Positions 20,962 through 34,776 of a stretch of DNA of 59,696 bases are shown piece by piece (positions within the stretch are counted from its first letter, which is position 1; every line of letters starts with the position of its first letter). Source of the stretch: Acanthamoeba castellanii str. Neff (Eukaryota; Discosea; Longamoebia; Acanthamoebidae); NCBI RefSeq assembly GCF_000313135.1, contig NW_004457532.1:1064360-1124055 (forward strand), written 5' to 3'. Made by a program: the position numbers and the translations under genes. The notes beneath the pieces were generated by a model. That model made no database searches. It saw only the letters and a list, made by a program, of their open reading frames with translations, and had not been told where the DNA came from.

Positions 20962-23218
20962 TCAGGTCTTGCGGATGTGGTAGTAGGTCTCGTAGATGTG
21001 GCGCGCCTGTTTTTCCGCCTTGTCCCAGTCCCACGACCCATCGGTAAACCTTAAAGTGCGGTGTGTGTGTGTGCGTGCGTGCGCGTGTGCGGTCGGGAGT
21101 GTGCGGTGAGTTCCTCTTCGATAGAGAAAGACGAAAGATGATGCTGGTGATAGGCGCGTACCTATCGGGGCTAAGGCTGCGCACATAGGGCGAAGGATCC
21201 TTCTCGAACATGGACTCCACGACATGGTGGCCGATGCCCGCGCTTCCCGATACACCGTGCGCGTTGCAGCCGCCCGCCATGATGAAGCCTCGCACCTACG
21301 CTCACAAAGAACGAAATAAACTGTTAGAAGCGAACACTCACCCTTCATCAGAAGAGACCTTCTTTGTGGGTCCGATGATGAAGCGGCCATCGGGGGTGAA
21401 GGTGGGCCACCCGGAGAAGACTGCTCTGATGCCCAGTTCGTTGACCTGGGGATAGGTTGGCGCCAACTCCTCGCCTGGTCACGGAGCTGTCAGCAGCATC
21501 AAATGACACCGACACACGCGACACGCACACCACGCAGACTTGGCTAGGAATTAGATACCTAAGGTGGAAAGGACAGGCCAATCCTCGGCGATGGCCGGAG
21601 GCTTCTGAGTGATGGGGTACGATCGAGGATCGAGCGACAGTCCGTTAGGTTCCCATCCGCCCAGCAGCAAACCGTTGACGTCAGGCCGCAAGTACAGCGT
21701 CGCATCTGTACAACACACACGACACCCACGACGCACACGACACACCTCCATCAGTCACTGGCGAATAGGCTGAGGTAAGTCAATCCTCGAATACCAGGAA
21801 TTCTCATGACGGGCAGGTTGGGCGTGATCGTGGGCGGGACCGTGGGCTCAGTGATGAAGTACTCGTGCCTCACCGGCACGATCGGCAGCTCCAGCCCCAC
21901 AAGCTGTCCACAACAATTGTGTTAACTGAGTTTTGTCGACAAGCTGAGCGAGAGTATGCCAACCTTGGCGATGTGGTACGCGTGGGCTCCGGCGGCGTTG
22001 ATGACGGTGTCGCACTTGATGGTGCCACGGTTGGTCTTTACCGCCTTGACATGAGTCCCCTCGGGGCTGAGCTCGATGTCCTCCACCCACGCGTCGGTCA
22101 CGAACTTGGCGCCGTTCATCCTCCTGCGAGCGCGCACCCAACAAGGCTCAGCAGCCAGCGATTGTCGTGTGGTGCGTGTGTGGTCACCTGCTCTGGTGCT
22201 GGTAGGAGAAGGCCAAATCGCAGGGCTGGAGGTAGCCGTCCGTAGGACACCAGAGGATGGACCTGTAGCAAATCAACTGCCGCAATCAGCATCACTGCGC
22301 ACACGATGGGGCCTCAGGGCAGGCCATGATGATCAGCTAAGCACACGTACGTGGCTTTCTCAAAGTTCATGCCGGGCCACATCTTCTGGGCGGCCTTGGG
22401 GCTGAGCGTCTCCACGTGAAGGCCGGCCTGGAAGACACGACACGCACGACACAAACACGGCACACACGCACAGACGCGTTCAGTGAATCGAACTGGAACC
22501 CTGGTTAGGCGCCGTTGCAGCACCTTCTCACAAACGTTCAGCATTTTGTTGAACTCCTCCTGCCGCTCCTTGGTGTAGGCCACACGCAAGCTGCCCACTT
22601 GCCTGTACCCCCCCACGACATGAATCATGTTCAATTGTGAGTACATGTGGCGTCAGCTTGCGGCAAGTGTAGAGCCACCAAGGAGGTTGTTATTCCTCTC
22701 TCTACCTCCAGTTGGGGTTGTAGTCGGAGTCCTGTTGCAGGTCGCTGAAGGTTTGGACCGACCACATGGCCAGCTTCACGCGCTCCAGGTTGTCCCGCAC
22801 CTGCCCCACCAGCCCAGCTGCCTGCAGTACGAGGTCAGCACTGAGCACTTTTGCACCCGCATGCCGCTTTTGAAGGGGTGGACCTGCGCAGTGGTGACGT
22901 TGGCGAGGGCGGGCTCTTTCTCGAGCACCACTACGTCCTTCTCCCCCGCCTTGACCTGGTGGCGTAAAATGTAGAAGAAGAAACAGTTGTTTGTTGTAGC
23001 TCTGGTTGAACCCAGCGCAAGGGAAGGAGGAGGAGGAAGAAGGAGCGTACGAGACTGTAGGCGATGCCGCAACCAATGCAGCCACCCCCGATGATGACGG
23101 TCTTGGCACGCTCTGGGAGGTCTGCTGTGGAGAAGTGCGCGACAGCTACCCTGCTCCCCACTACCTGCCTTGTCGTCCAGCCCCTTCCAGCCAACCTAGT
23201 CCCCAATCTGCGGTGCAT
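20962..23218 (-). CDS. FAD-dependent oxidoreductase of the DAO / sarcosine-dimethylglycine dehydrogenase family, probably mitochondrial
   Basis: Flavoprotein predicted to oxidise a secondary or tertiary amine, such as a methylated glycine. Twelve exons: 23218-23051, 22955-22884, 22821-22706, 22602-22524, 22427-22351, 22262-22188, 22123-21964, 21903-21795, 21705-21559, 21474-21359, 21295-21162 and 21049-20962; about 446 residues. The Arg-rich N-terminus (MHRRLGTRLAGRGW) looks like a mitochondrial targeting peptide, followed by the dinucleotide motif VIIGGGCIGCGIAYSL and VLEKE for FAD ribose. Later motifs: INAAGAHA, LYLRPDVNGLLLGGWEP, FTPDGRFIIGPT and GGCNAHGVSGSAGIG. The C-terminal folate-binding (GCV_T) half of true sarcosine or dimethylglycine dehydrogenases is absent, so the protein corresponds to the FAD half alone. 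Substrate is not decided by sequence. Confidence 0.85.
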
Positions 23219-23361
23219 CTCTTTCCTCTTCTTCTTGTGCTACAGCTGGAGAAGTTCCCTTGCGCTCGTTCGTTGCGCCTTTTCCTTTTGTTTTCCCACA
23301 GAAGTACGTTCTCCTTAAAAGGAAATCGAGAAATCGAGAGAGAAAAGAAATTTATTCTTGT

Positions 23362-25486
<2,125 letters not shown>

Positions 25487-25810
25487 GTTGTTGCGGTATT
25501 GTCCTCGCGTTGAAAACAAATTATTGGCTTTGAAAATGCGGGCTTGTTGAAGGAAATTAAAAGAAAATGATTTCTTCTCTTTGAATTCTTATGGTGCGGT
25601 TGGCGGTTGGCGGTTGGGGTAGAGAGTCTTTAGATTGCAATATAATAGCGTTGGCGATCGGAGGTGAGCAGTTCAGGATCGTATGGTCGCGCACGCTCGT
25701 TCACTTTACCCTCAACTCCAATGCACTGTCTCTCCTCTTTAGTCTGGTCTTACTTGCGTGTTCCCCTCCTCTCCGTACGTTGTTTGTTCGTCCTTCCCGG
25801 CAGCTGCTTC
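25487..25810. other. Intergenic, about 320 bp
   Basis: Lies between the lyase start and the stop of the EF-hand gene (both minus). Presumably carries the lyase promoter and the EF-hand 3' UTR. AT-rich near 25505-25590. No exon or repeat recognised. Confidence 0.5.
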
Positions 25811-26684
25811 TTACTTCTTCTGTTCTTGCTGCACGCGCTCGGTGTAGCGCTTGGCGTGCTCGAGCGATCTCTTGTGAAGCTCTCCGACGCCAGGCGCCAC
25901 GGTGATGGCTGGGTAGGCGTCCTTCGCCTTCTTGGCGGCCGCTCGCCTCTGCTCGTCGACCTTCTCCTGGAGCTTCTGCTTGTTGAAGAGCTCCTGCTCG
26001 AGATTGATAAACACACCAGTGAAGTTCGTTCTTCGTCTATGAATCTTCACCTAGTTGGCAGAAACGTGGTTTGGTTTGGTGAGCGCAGGAGCGTACCTTG
26101 GGGATCTCGCCGCCGAATCTAGCCTGCTGGAGGCGCTGCTTCATCTCCTTGAGTGTGGGCATGGCGTTGTGGATGGCGTTCATGGCCTTGTTCTTCATCG
26201 ACTGGTGGAACTCCAACCATGTCTTCGATGAGAAGGAAGGGGGGGGTTAGCGTAACAACTTCTTATTATTTGTTCAATCAACCACCGCGATCACTCAATT
26301 CGAGACTCTCAAGTTGATGCGGGGGAGTACCTTCTTGTCGATCTTGCTCCTCTCCTCAGCGTCGAGGCGGCCATCGCCGTTGAGATCGAAAGCTTGAAGC
26401 ATGACGTGGGTGAGCGAACCCTGCTTGGTGTTCTCGAGATTAGCAGTGGTATCGGCCGTGGGGTCTCGAATCTCGAGCTTGGGCTGCTCGTCCGCGATCC
26501 GGTTCAGCTTCTCCTTCTGTATGTTGACCTCCTCGTCGCCCTCCGATTTCTCAGTCTGGGGGGCGGCCTCGTCTTTGCCGTCATCGGCCCAGAACCCGTC
26601 GAGGAACGAGTCGGCCGCACAGAGGGTGGAGAAGAAGGCAGTAGTGCACCCCAGCACCAAGAAGAAGAGGAGAAGCCGCGACAT
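25811..26684 (-). CDS. Secretory-pathway EF-hand protein
   Basis: Exons 26684-26331 and 26222-26097, then a last exon ending at 25811. Its 5' limit is uncertain: the acceptor may be the CTAG near 26053, or a CAG near 25995. The N-terminus MSRLLLFFLVLGCTTAFF is a clear signal peptide (a Met two codons upstream is possible). After an acidic segment there is one good EF-hand loop, DLNGDGRLDAEE, at about residues 100-111. The rest is helical and highly charged, with QKLQEKVDEQRRAAAKKAKDA near the end. The arrangement of signal peptide, EF-hand and basic-acidic helices recalls nucleobindin-like calcium-binding proteins, but the match is not specific. No KDEL-type retention signal; it ends QQEQKK. 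Calcium binding in the ER, Golgi or outside the cell is inferred. Confidence 0.7.
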
Positions 26685-27017
26685 CTTCAACCTTCCACCC
26701 GCTCACTTCCGAATAAATCACTCTCGACCCTGCTCGCTCTGCGCGCCTCGAAGTCCACACTCTCGCAACACCCGATTTTTGTCAAGTCTGTTTCCTCTCC
26801 AGAGGTCGTCACCTTTCCGTTTTTGGAAGTTCGACCCAGGTGAGGACGACATTCCTTGCATTATTTCCGAAATACATCTATCGGTAATTTTTCGATTTCG
26901 ATTTTCTTTTCTTTTTGCACGAGATTTTTGTTTTTGTCGACTTCGCAGAGAGCTGTGATTATCTGGGAGTCCTTCTGCACGTTCCTGAGCTTAGTTTGTA
27001 AGCGAGAAGAAGTGAAA
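26685..27017. other. Divergent promoter region, about 330 bp
   Basis: Between the EF-hand gene (minus) and the PH-patatin gene (plus). AT-rich with T runs at 26880-26940. It probably holds both promoters and perhaps a 5' UTR. No coding exon assigned. Confidence 0.5.
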
Positions 27018-30000
27018 ATGGATGCAGTGGCGTCGACGGCCGGAGTGGCTGCGGCACTCGTGGGCACCCAAGAGGGTAAGGAGGTGGACAACGGCATACA
27101 GCACGACACGCACAAAGACGACACCAAGCCCTCGTCAGCCCACGGCCTGGTGCACAAAAAGCGGCGGCGCAGTCGCACCCTGAGCAATGGGCACCCGACG
27201 TCGCCCGAGGGAGAAGAAGAACGAAGAGGAAAGGACAAGAAGAACGAAACAGAAAAAGAGCGAAGAGAGGGGGGAGGCGGCGACGAAAAAGAACGAAGCC
27301 CGACACCAGCGCGGCTCAGGGCCACCTCGCCCACCTCGTCGCCGCATACAACGCGGTCACGCCAGGGGGCCGCGGTCCTGCCTGCTCTATCTCTGTCAGT
27401 GCTGACCCAGCACCAGGTGGTGCACAAGGACAAGCAGCCTTCTCCGCCCCAGCAGCCCGACAACAAGAAAAAGAAGGGCAGCTGGAGGAAGATTGGAAGC
27501 GGTCCCTTGAAGAAGCCACACCACGATGACAACATCGCCGAACAGGAAGACCACGAAATGGCTCAATTTGAAAAGGTAAGGGTATTGTGTCACACATCGG
27601 CAAGTTATCTTATTTTTTTAACGTCCTTTATCTGTGTAACGAGCGTTAATATGTTCATATTCCCCAATATTACGGGTGCATGTCACGTGCTCCAAGCACC
27701 TGCCTCCCAATTGTTTTTCCAATTCGTTTGGTCTTTTCGAAATACTTGCTATTGTTGACAACATTCCGTACATTCTGACCCTACGCTGGGTTGGCTTTGG
27801 CCTGTATAGATCGAGTCGTTGGCCAAGGACCGATGCTTGTGCGGGATGCTGATGCCTTCCATGGTGACCACCGACCGGGACAAGATGGGCACGGCCCTGC
27901 TGCAGCTCGAGCCCTCGCACCTCCTCTTCGCGCGGCTCCACTTCAAGGTTCGTTCCGCCCTTGTCTCCCCCCTCCAAGCACGTGCGGCCTTTTCCTCACT
28001 CGTGCTTGTGCGTGTGCGGCGGTGCGTGTGCGGTGTGTGCGGTGTGCGTGGGCGACCTGGCCGCAGGGAGGCGGCAGGCGGTTGTCCGTGGAGGAGTGGG
28101 AAGAAGATAAGATCAGCGTTCCCAAGTTCATCTTCGCCGATGTCGAGGTGCGCCCCTATTATAAATAATTATTTATATTTGCAGTCGTTATTATTATTGT
28201 AGTGGAACGTTGTTTAATGTTTTTTTTAAAATCTTTTCCGTTTTATTTGATTTTTACTAAATAAGTGTTGTTATGGCAGGCCTTCCCGTTCAGCATCACG
28301 CTCAAGGAGTACGGGTTCAACAACTGGCAGAAGATGCCCTCCATGCCCTCGCCCCGCGGTACCAAGGAACGTGGTACGCTTGAGCAGGTCTGGTTCCGCC
28401 CGCATTCAATTCTTGCATAACTCACATAACTGTGTCGATCGGGGCGCAACACGCCGCAGAGGGTGACAGCTATCGGCTCGCCGCCATGGAATGCGGCAAG
28501 ACCACCGCCTGGCTCAAGCACCTGCAACCCAAAGAATCACCGCCGGTGCCCCCAGCGCGCGACTCGGGGTCCAAGGCACCTCACCACCTCCACTACCACC
28601 CCCACCTCCCCCGCTCGCGACTGGACTGACCGATTCGTGTGTCGTGTGTGTCGTGTGTGTGTCGTGTGTGTGTCGTGTGTGTCGTGTGTGCAGACCTCTA
28701 CCCGGCCCAGCAGGAGCTTCGGCCCGCCCAAGTACGACTTCCTCTGGTTGCAGCGAAAGGAGAACTCCTGGAACCGTTACTTCTGCGTGGCGAGCGGGGA
28801 CTACCTCGAGTGGTATATTCTTGGACCCGTGGTACGCCCGATAACTGCGTTGTGTTGTCGTGTGTCGTGCGTTGTGTCGTGTGCGGTGTACTAAACGTTG
28901 GGACCCCCCCAAGAAATCGATTCCGCTGGATTCGATCGTGGCGGTGGACAAGGGGCGGAAGGTGGAGACCCTCCGCATGGGCCGATCGGAATCGAAGATC
29001 AAGCGGAACGTCATCCGCGTCTACGATACGTGGCTCAACATCACCTGGAAGAACGAATACGACTTCGAGAACACGACCCGGTTCTACTTTCAGAGCGACG
29101 AGGAGGCCTCGGCCTGGTACGAGCCGCTGTCGCGCCTGGTATCCGCCGCGGATAACAGCAACGCGACGGCGGCTACAGGTGGACTCTTGCCGGCGCCGCC
29201 GGCCTTTGATTCGAGCTCGAGCTCGACGACGTCATCGTCATCATCGCCGGCAAGCGGGGCTCATCTGATTCAGTCATCGCCGGCGCGCGTGCGCATCAAC
29301 GCCTCGCCGACAAAGAACGAAGCGGCGGAGGAAGACTCGTCAGCGGATTCGGTGACCGTAGCGGCCGCTGCGGTCTCGATCACCATCACGTCGTCGTCGC
29401 CGGCGTCGTCATCGGTGGTGGACGCCGTGACCACGACGCCGCCGCGGGACACCACGGCCTCGGTATCGGCCTCCGCTGCCAGTACACAACCGTCAAGCTC
29501 TGCCACGTCATCATCGCCCACCGAGCTTTCGCCGCCGCCGCTGGCGTCGACGTCGACAGCGTCAACAACGACAAGCACGAGTCCGTTTACGCGGAAGCCG
29601 CGGCGGTCCAACTCGCTGGGTCCGGCCGAAGAGAGCCGCAAGTGGACCGAACTGGTGCCGCGCATGCTGCGTCGCGAGAGCACCACCACCTCGATCGACG
29701 AGAGCCAGGTGGTCATCTCGAGAGCGGCCCTTGCCGCCGCCCCGGGTTCGATCACCGACGCCGCCGACGCGGCCGCAGGCACACCCGAGCGAGAACGAAA
29801 CAAAGACGATGTAGCGAGCAGCGGCGACGATCTCGGGGTTCGTTCCTCCGACCAATCATTTCGGGCACGAGTGTAAACTAACATTTCTATCCCTCTATGT
29901 TGATCACATTCCAGAATTCTTTGTCGCGAGCGTTTCTCGACATCCGACTGTACGTCGTCTCCTTCTTAGCTGACTTTGCTTCGCCATGTCTAACATCATC

Positions 30001-33000
30001 ATCACCATCATCATCGTGGTCGTCGTCATCATCATTATCATAATTATGATAATTGGTGTTGCGTGGAACACAGGCCCTCGCCCAATTTCAACTTTTCGTC
30101 GACGTGGTTGCAGACAGTGATGGAGAATCGCAAATCCAACAAGTACGGCAAGCCTCGGCTTTGGATTGATTTATGAATTTTTTGGGCTCATCGCTCTTCT
30201 TTTTCTTCTCTTCCATCCTATGCGTCAACAGGTACAGAAAGTTTTCGGTGGAGGACATGGACCCCTACTCTGCATACGACAAGAACGACGGCAAGATGCG
30301 CTTCTTTGCACGTACGTTGCCCACAAGACGCCACACGCACGCACGCACACGTGCGCACATCACGCGACGCTCATGCATTGATCGTTTTGCCCAAGCAGCG
30401 ACCTCGGTGAAAGACCCAGCCGTGAACCGGTCTCTTCAATTGCGCAACGTGATCCGCGAGTTTGTCGAGAAGGCCAACAACGAGACCGGGAAAACACCCT
30501 GTACGTCTGCCCCCTAATACCTGGAATGTAGGGAATTCTCAAACTTAACATTCCTGTCAGTCGGCGACTACATTCCGCACTCGCCGCGGGACGACAAGCC
30601 GCCGTCGCCTCGGCGGGCCGATGACGCTGCCGCCACCGTCGCCAGTGTCGACACAAAAGAAAGCGACGACGCCGAGCTGGAACGGGCCGCTGCGTCGGCG
30701 GCGCCGGCCAGCGAGGGTCTGGAGGCCGCGTCGCCCAAGGAAGACGATGAGAACAAGTCGAAGCGGCCCTTCTTCATCCTCTGCCTCGACGGCGGCGGTC
30801 TCAAGAGCATCCTGGAGGCCACGATCCTCGAACGGTACTCATTCCCCAGTACCGTACCCTGTTCGCGAGGTGTTGCTCACGGCACGCGACACGACACACG
30901 ACACACAACACACGAACATGCCCGCATTGTGGCACGCGCTCAGATTGGTGGCCGTCTTTCCGGATCTGTTGGAGCGAGTGAATTTATTTGCTGGGGTCTC
31001 CGGAGGCTCCATGCTGTGCTCATGTCTCGCATCAGGTTCGCCCCCCCTTTCTCTTTAGATTCCTTTTTTCTTCATTTTATTTCGGATAGAAATATATTTC
31101 ATTTGCAAATTAGAGTTATATATTTCATAATTCCTTTTCCTTTGTTGGCTCACCACGAGCGGTGGCCGACAGGTCGCTCGGCGATGTTCATCCGTGCGCT
31201 GATGGAGGGCATCATGCCCTACCTGGTCGAAGGCGAGCGGACCATGAACACCGTCGCAGGGTTCGGCATGAAGAAGGCCAAGTACACCCACACGGCCATG
31301 CGCATCTGCGGCGAAGAGGTACACTTTCCGAAGGGGGCGCGTGTGCGGTGGTGCGTGTGGGTTGCGGCCTCACCCACTGACACGACTCATGACTGCGCAG
31401 ATATTGAACGGAATCAAGATGGGAGAGCTGCCCAAGCAGTTGCTCATCATGTCGTTCTTGCTGGACAACGTCGACATCATGCGTGACGGCGACGACCGGA
31501 CGTGGATGGCTCGGTACCTGCCGCATGACACACACGACACACGACACACGACACGATACGTCGCAGCATACTAACAAATCTTGTCTCTTCAATTCAGCGC
31601 ATACCACAACATTCCAATGCACCCAGACAACTCAGGTGCTTCTCTTCTGGTTATAATAATAATACATAAAAACAATAACAATAACAATAATGAAGAGAAA
31701 ATGGTCATTAGAGCTATCTCGGGTCATTTACATTATTTCTCTCACAGATGATGAAGAAGAGGCGCAGAGAGTGCTCGACACGCCTGTGTGGGAGTACGTG
31801 CAGGGGTCTTCCTCGGCGCCGTCGTTCTTCCCCTCCTACAACAAGGCATGTAGTCTCTCTCTTGCAACTCGCAACACTTTGGCTGTGCCATCGCTGACAC
31901 GCGACACACACACCACACGACACGACACCTATGGCACACACGACACACGACATACGATCATAGCACGTGGACGGTGGAGTGGTGGCCAACAATCCCTCGT
32001 TGACGGCGGCGATCACGGTGACCGGCCTGAAGGCCAAGAATCGACAACCGATGGAGAACATCCGCATCCTCTCGCTCGGCACGGGCACCGTTCGAAAATA
32101 TATCAACGTACATACGCACGCCTGACGCGACACGCGACACGCGACACGCGACACGCGACACGCGACACGCGACACGCGACACGCGACACGCGACACGAAC
32201 GAGGCTAACAACTGTGATTCGCGGGTGCAGGGCGACCAACACGATTGGGGATTGCTCAAGTGGGGACCCAAGCTGACGGAGGTTCTGTTCGGTGCAGCCA
32301 ACAACAACGTCGACTTCCTCACCAACATCATGCTGGGCCAGAACTATCACCGGCTCGACCCCCACATGGAAGAAAAATTGCCCATGGTACACACACGTAT
32401 CACCGCACACGCCGCACACAACGCACACAAACGCCACACAGGCACAGAACGCCACAAACGCGCACAACGCACACTGACGCGACGACAACCACAACAGGAC
32501 GACCCGGCGATAGCGATCAAGCTGGTCGAGCTCGGGCGGAGCATTGTGCTGGACGACACGATCGAGTGGATCCGCGTCCACGTCTACGGCGGCGTGAAGT
32601 CGTCGTCGTCGACGACGTCGGCCGACGACGACCGGTCACGCGAGCGGGCCGCGACGTCGCCCGGCCTCCGGCGGCCGGGTCCGCTGCTCCGCAAGGAGAA
32701 GAAGCGGCACCACATGTGGAAGTCCAAGGCCAACAAGCTGCACCACCCTGGGCGGGAGAGCGACGACGAGAACGACGACGACGCGGACGACGTGGTGCAT
32801 GAGGCCTGCGATGAGGTGGACAGCGACGACGACGCCGATGACGACGGTGGTGGCGGCGGTGGCGATGACAAGGAGAGCGAGCGCAAGCGGCTGAAGAAGA
32901 TGCGGCGGCTGTGGGCCAAGCGCCGGGCCAAGAGCGACGTGAGCCAGAAGCTGCCGGCGCGGCACCGGGGCAAGACCTCGCTGGACGCCGCACACACGGT

Positions 33001-33191
33001 GGGGGGCGACGTGACGGTGCTCATGGAGCGCGCCGAGAGCAGCGTCGAGATCCACCACCACCAACAGGCCAACAGCAGCACCACCGACGACGAAGACGAG
33101 CGCAAGACGCACAGCTTCAGCGACGCCGGCACCATCATCAAAAACGAAAAGGTTCCGAATTATGCATTATTTGTTTATGCCCCAAAATGCA

Positions 33192-33240
<49 letters not shown>

Positions 33241-33734
33241 GTATTAGTTATTGTCATGCTTATTATTATTGCGCTGACGAGCGGCGGATTGTGCAGGAAT
33301 CGTTGACGCTGTTCAGCGACGCGCGAAGGCGAGCGAAGAAGATAAAGATGAAGCCGTTCTCGGGCAAGCTCAAGCGGCGGAAGGACAAGGAGCGCGACAA
33401 GATCGAGAAGCACCAGCCCGATGCCGCCACCGCCGGCGGCGCTTCGACGATGGCGACGAAGAAGAGCGCGTCGTTCACGTCGTCGTCGTCCAAGGTCGTG
33501 TGGCTCCGCCGGCGCGGGTCGTACAGCGAAGAGGATGACGACGAGGGCGGCAACGTTGAAGAAGAGGAGGAATGCGGAGTGGAGGAATCGGGCCATCATC
33601 GCAGCCATCAGCAGCCGAAGCATAAGAAGCACCAACAACAGCAGCAGCAGCAACAGGAAGAGGAAGAGGAGGACGAGGGCGGAGGCGTGGAGAAGGCCAC
33701 CAGCATACTCAAGTCCATCTTCGGTCTCACCTGA
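27018..33734 (+). CDS. PH-domain patatin-like phospholipase
   Basis: Predicted membrane-targeted lipid acyl hydrolase. Twenty-one exons fit from 27018-27575 to about 33298-33734. The N-terminal 190 residues are basic and disordered. A PH domain at about residues 330-440 starts KENSWNRYFCVASGDYLEW and ends with DEEASAWYEPLSRLV. A Ser/Thr/Ala-rich linker follows. The patatin domain has the oxyanion motif CLDGGGLKSILEATI, the nucleophile elbow FAGVSGGSM (GxSxG) and the catalytic Asp in HVDGGVVANNPSL. The C-terminal 350 residues are acidic-basic and low-complexity, including poly-Asp and poly-Gln/Glu runs. The intron after SYNK (31845) begins GC, a GC-AG intron. Catalytic Ser and Asp are both present, so activity is likely; substrate is unknown. 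The very long disordered arms are unusual for patatins. Confidence 0.9.
32123..32203. repeat. Heptanucleotide (GACACGC)n microsatellite in patatin intron
   Basis: About ten tandem GACACGC copies between the exons carrying the Asp motif and GDQHDWG. Confidence 0.93.
33196..33243. repeat. (TTA)n microsatellite in last patatin intron
   Basis: About 15 TTA units; AT-rich content contrasts sharply with the flanking GC-rich exons. Confidence 0.95.
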
Positions 33735-33809
33735 GCCGTGTGTGCGCACGACACGCACCCTGTGCGGAATGTGAAGGAATGTACACAACAAACCAATTTT
33801 TCAGATTTT

Positions 33810-34307
33810 CTACACATCATCGTCGACTCTCCCCCGTGGTCGCTCTATTCGCACCTGCGCACCTCTGGTAAGCGCGTGTGGCGTGTGCGTGCTGTGGTGT
33901 GTGCGCGTGCGGCGGATTGGAGGTCGTGCCATGTGGTCGGCGAACAGGTGGCCAATGTCGAGGTCGGCGCAGTGGGCCGACAGGCATTTCCTTTTGCCCT
34001 CTGGTCGGAGTCCTGGCGTGCTTGGGCGAATGCAAGGCCGGTAGCGCCGGATGTGGTGGCCCCACCACCACAAACTCTGCACCGCTCTGTCCACGCTCAC
34101 CCTGTGCCAGCGCCTGTATAATATTAATAAATATAATATTTTTGTTGCAAATATAAACGCAACAGAAACATAATCATAAATATAATCATAAATGATGCTC
34201 TGGGTAGGGCTCCCCTACCGGCACACGAGGGCGACGGCGGGCAGGTGGGAGGGATGACCAAGTTCCACAAACACCTGTTGCAGCAGCTCGTCGGGCAAGC
34301 TGTCCAT
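33810..34307 (-). CDS. Small F-box protein
   Basis: Two exons: 34307-34219 and 34113-33810, about 130 residues. The start MDSLPDELLQQVFVELG, then LPAVALVCR joined across the intron to RWHRVSVDRAVQSLW, is a textbook F-box (L-P-x-E helix, LVCRRW and terminal LW). F-boxes bind Skp1 in SCF ubiquitin ligases. The remainder is basic with several Cys and His and no recognisable substrate domain; the last 40 residues, rich in Thr/His/Arg, read through a CA-repeat and may instead be intron, in which case the true C-terminus differs. It is convergent with the patatin gene, whose stop lies about 75 bp away. Likely a truncated or recently shortened F-box gene; expression is not evident from sequence. Confidence 0.6.
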
Positions 34308-34365
34308 CTTCAGTTGTGTGTTGTCTTGGTAATTTTTCACTGACCAGATCTGTCAAGAAAGAGAA

Positions 34366-34437
34366 TGCAACTGGTGGGATTCGAACCCCTGGCTGTGGTT
34401 GTTTGGTCCTGCCTTGTGACCGTGCAGCCACAAAAAT
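34366..34437 (-). other. tRNA-like element with Pol III A- and B-box motifs (pseudo-tRNA or tRNA-derived)
   Basis: On the minus strand GGTTCGAATCC (34387-34377) is a perfect B box / T-loop. TGGCTGCACGG (34430-34420) is A-box-like, and the two lie 44 nt apart, as in a real tRNA. The acceptor stem does not pair (5' ATTTTTG against 3' CAGTTGC) and only three T-stem pairs form, so I do not call a functional tRNA or an anticodon. A decayed tRNA or tRNA-derived element is possible; chance is not excluded. Confidence 0.35.
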
Positions 34438-34658
34438 GCTGTCATTGGGGTGTTGCTAGATCCCAGGGTTTCTCCACCTGTTTCACCTTAAGATGCCAGT
34501 CGTGCTTGTGAGTTCGTCAACAACTTTGAACCAGCCACATAAGCTCTCAAGGCAGCATGTCGCCGGCCCATAGAACCGAGTGTGAATGTCTCCGGCGTCA
34601 GTGAGATTTCATACCACATGCCCACACACTGCTGCCCTGCTTTACCCTCAACAATTGC

Positions 34659-34666
34659 TATAAAAA
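34659..34666 (+). promoter_or_regulatory. TATA box of the cyst-wall lectin gene
   Basis: TATAAAAA, about 115 bp before the ATG, followed by a pyrimidine-rich leader. It is the best TATA match near this start and fits a strongly regulated gene. Confidence 0.5.
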
Positions 34667-34776
34667 CCCACATCGCCCATTAAGTTGTAAACCTCTTCAG
34701 CTCCAACACCTGCACCAGCTCCAATCTCTCTCTCTCTCTTCGAACACACAGCAAAGCCTTCACACACCCCAACAGT

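Larger units (their letters stand above)
34308..34776. other. Divergent intergenic region, about 470 bp, with tRNA-like element and TATA box
   Basis: Between the F-box gene (minus) and the cyst-wall lectin (plus). Holds a tRNA-like A-box/B-box pair (34366-34437, minus), a TATAAAAA at 34659 and a pyrimidine-rich CTCTCTCTCT leader before the lectin ATG. Confidence 0.6.

Noticed and set aside
20962..23218. Full sarcosine or dimethylglycine dehydrogenase
   Set aside because: The C-terminal folate-binding half is missing; only the FAD/DAO half is encoded.
34366..34437. Functional tRNA gene
   Set aside because: Acceptor stem does not pair and the T stem has only three pairs; recorded only as tRNA-like.
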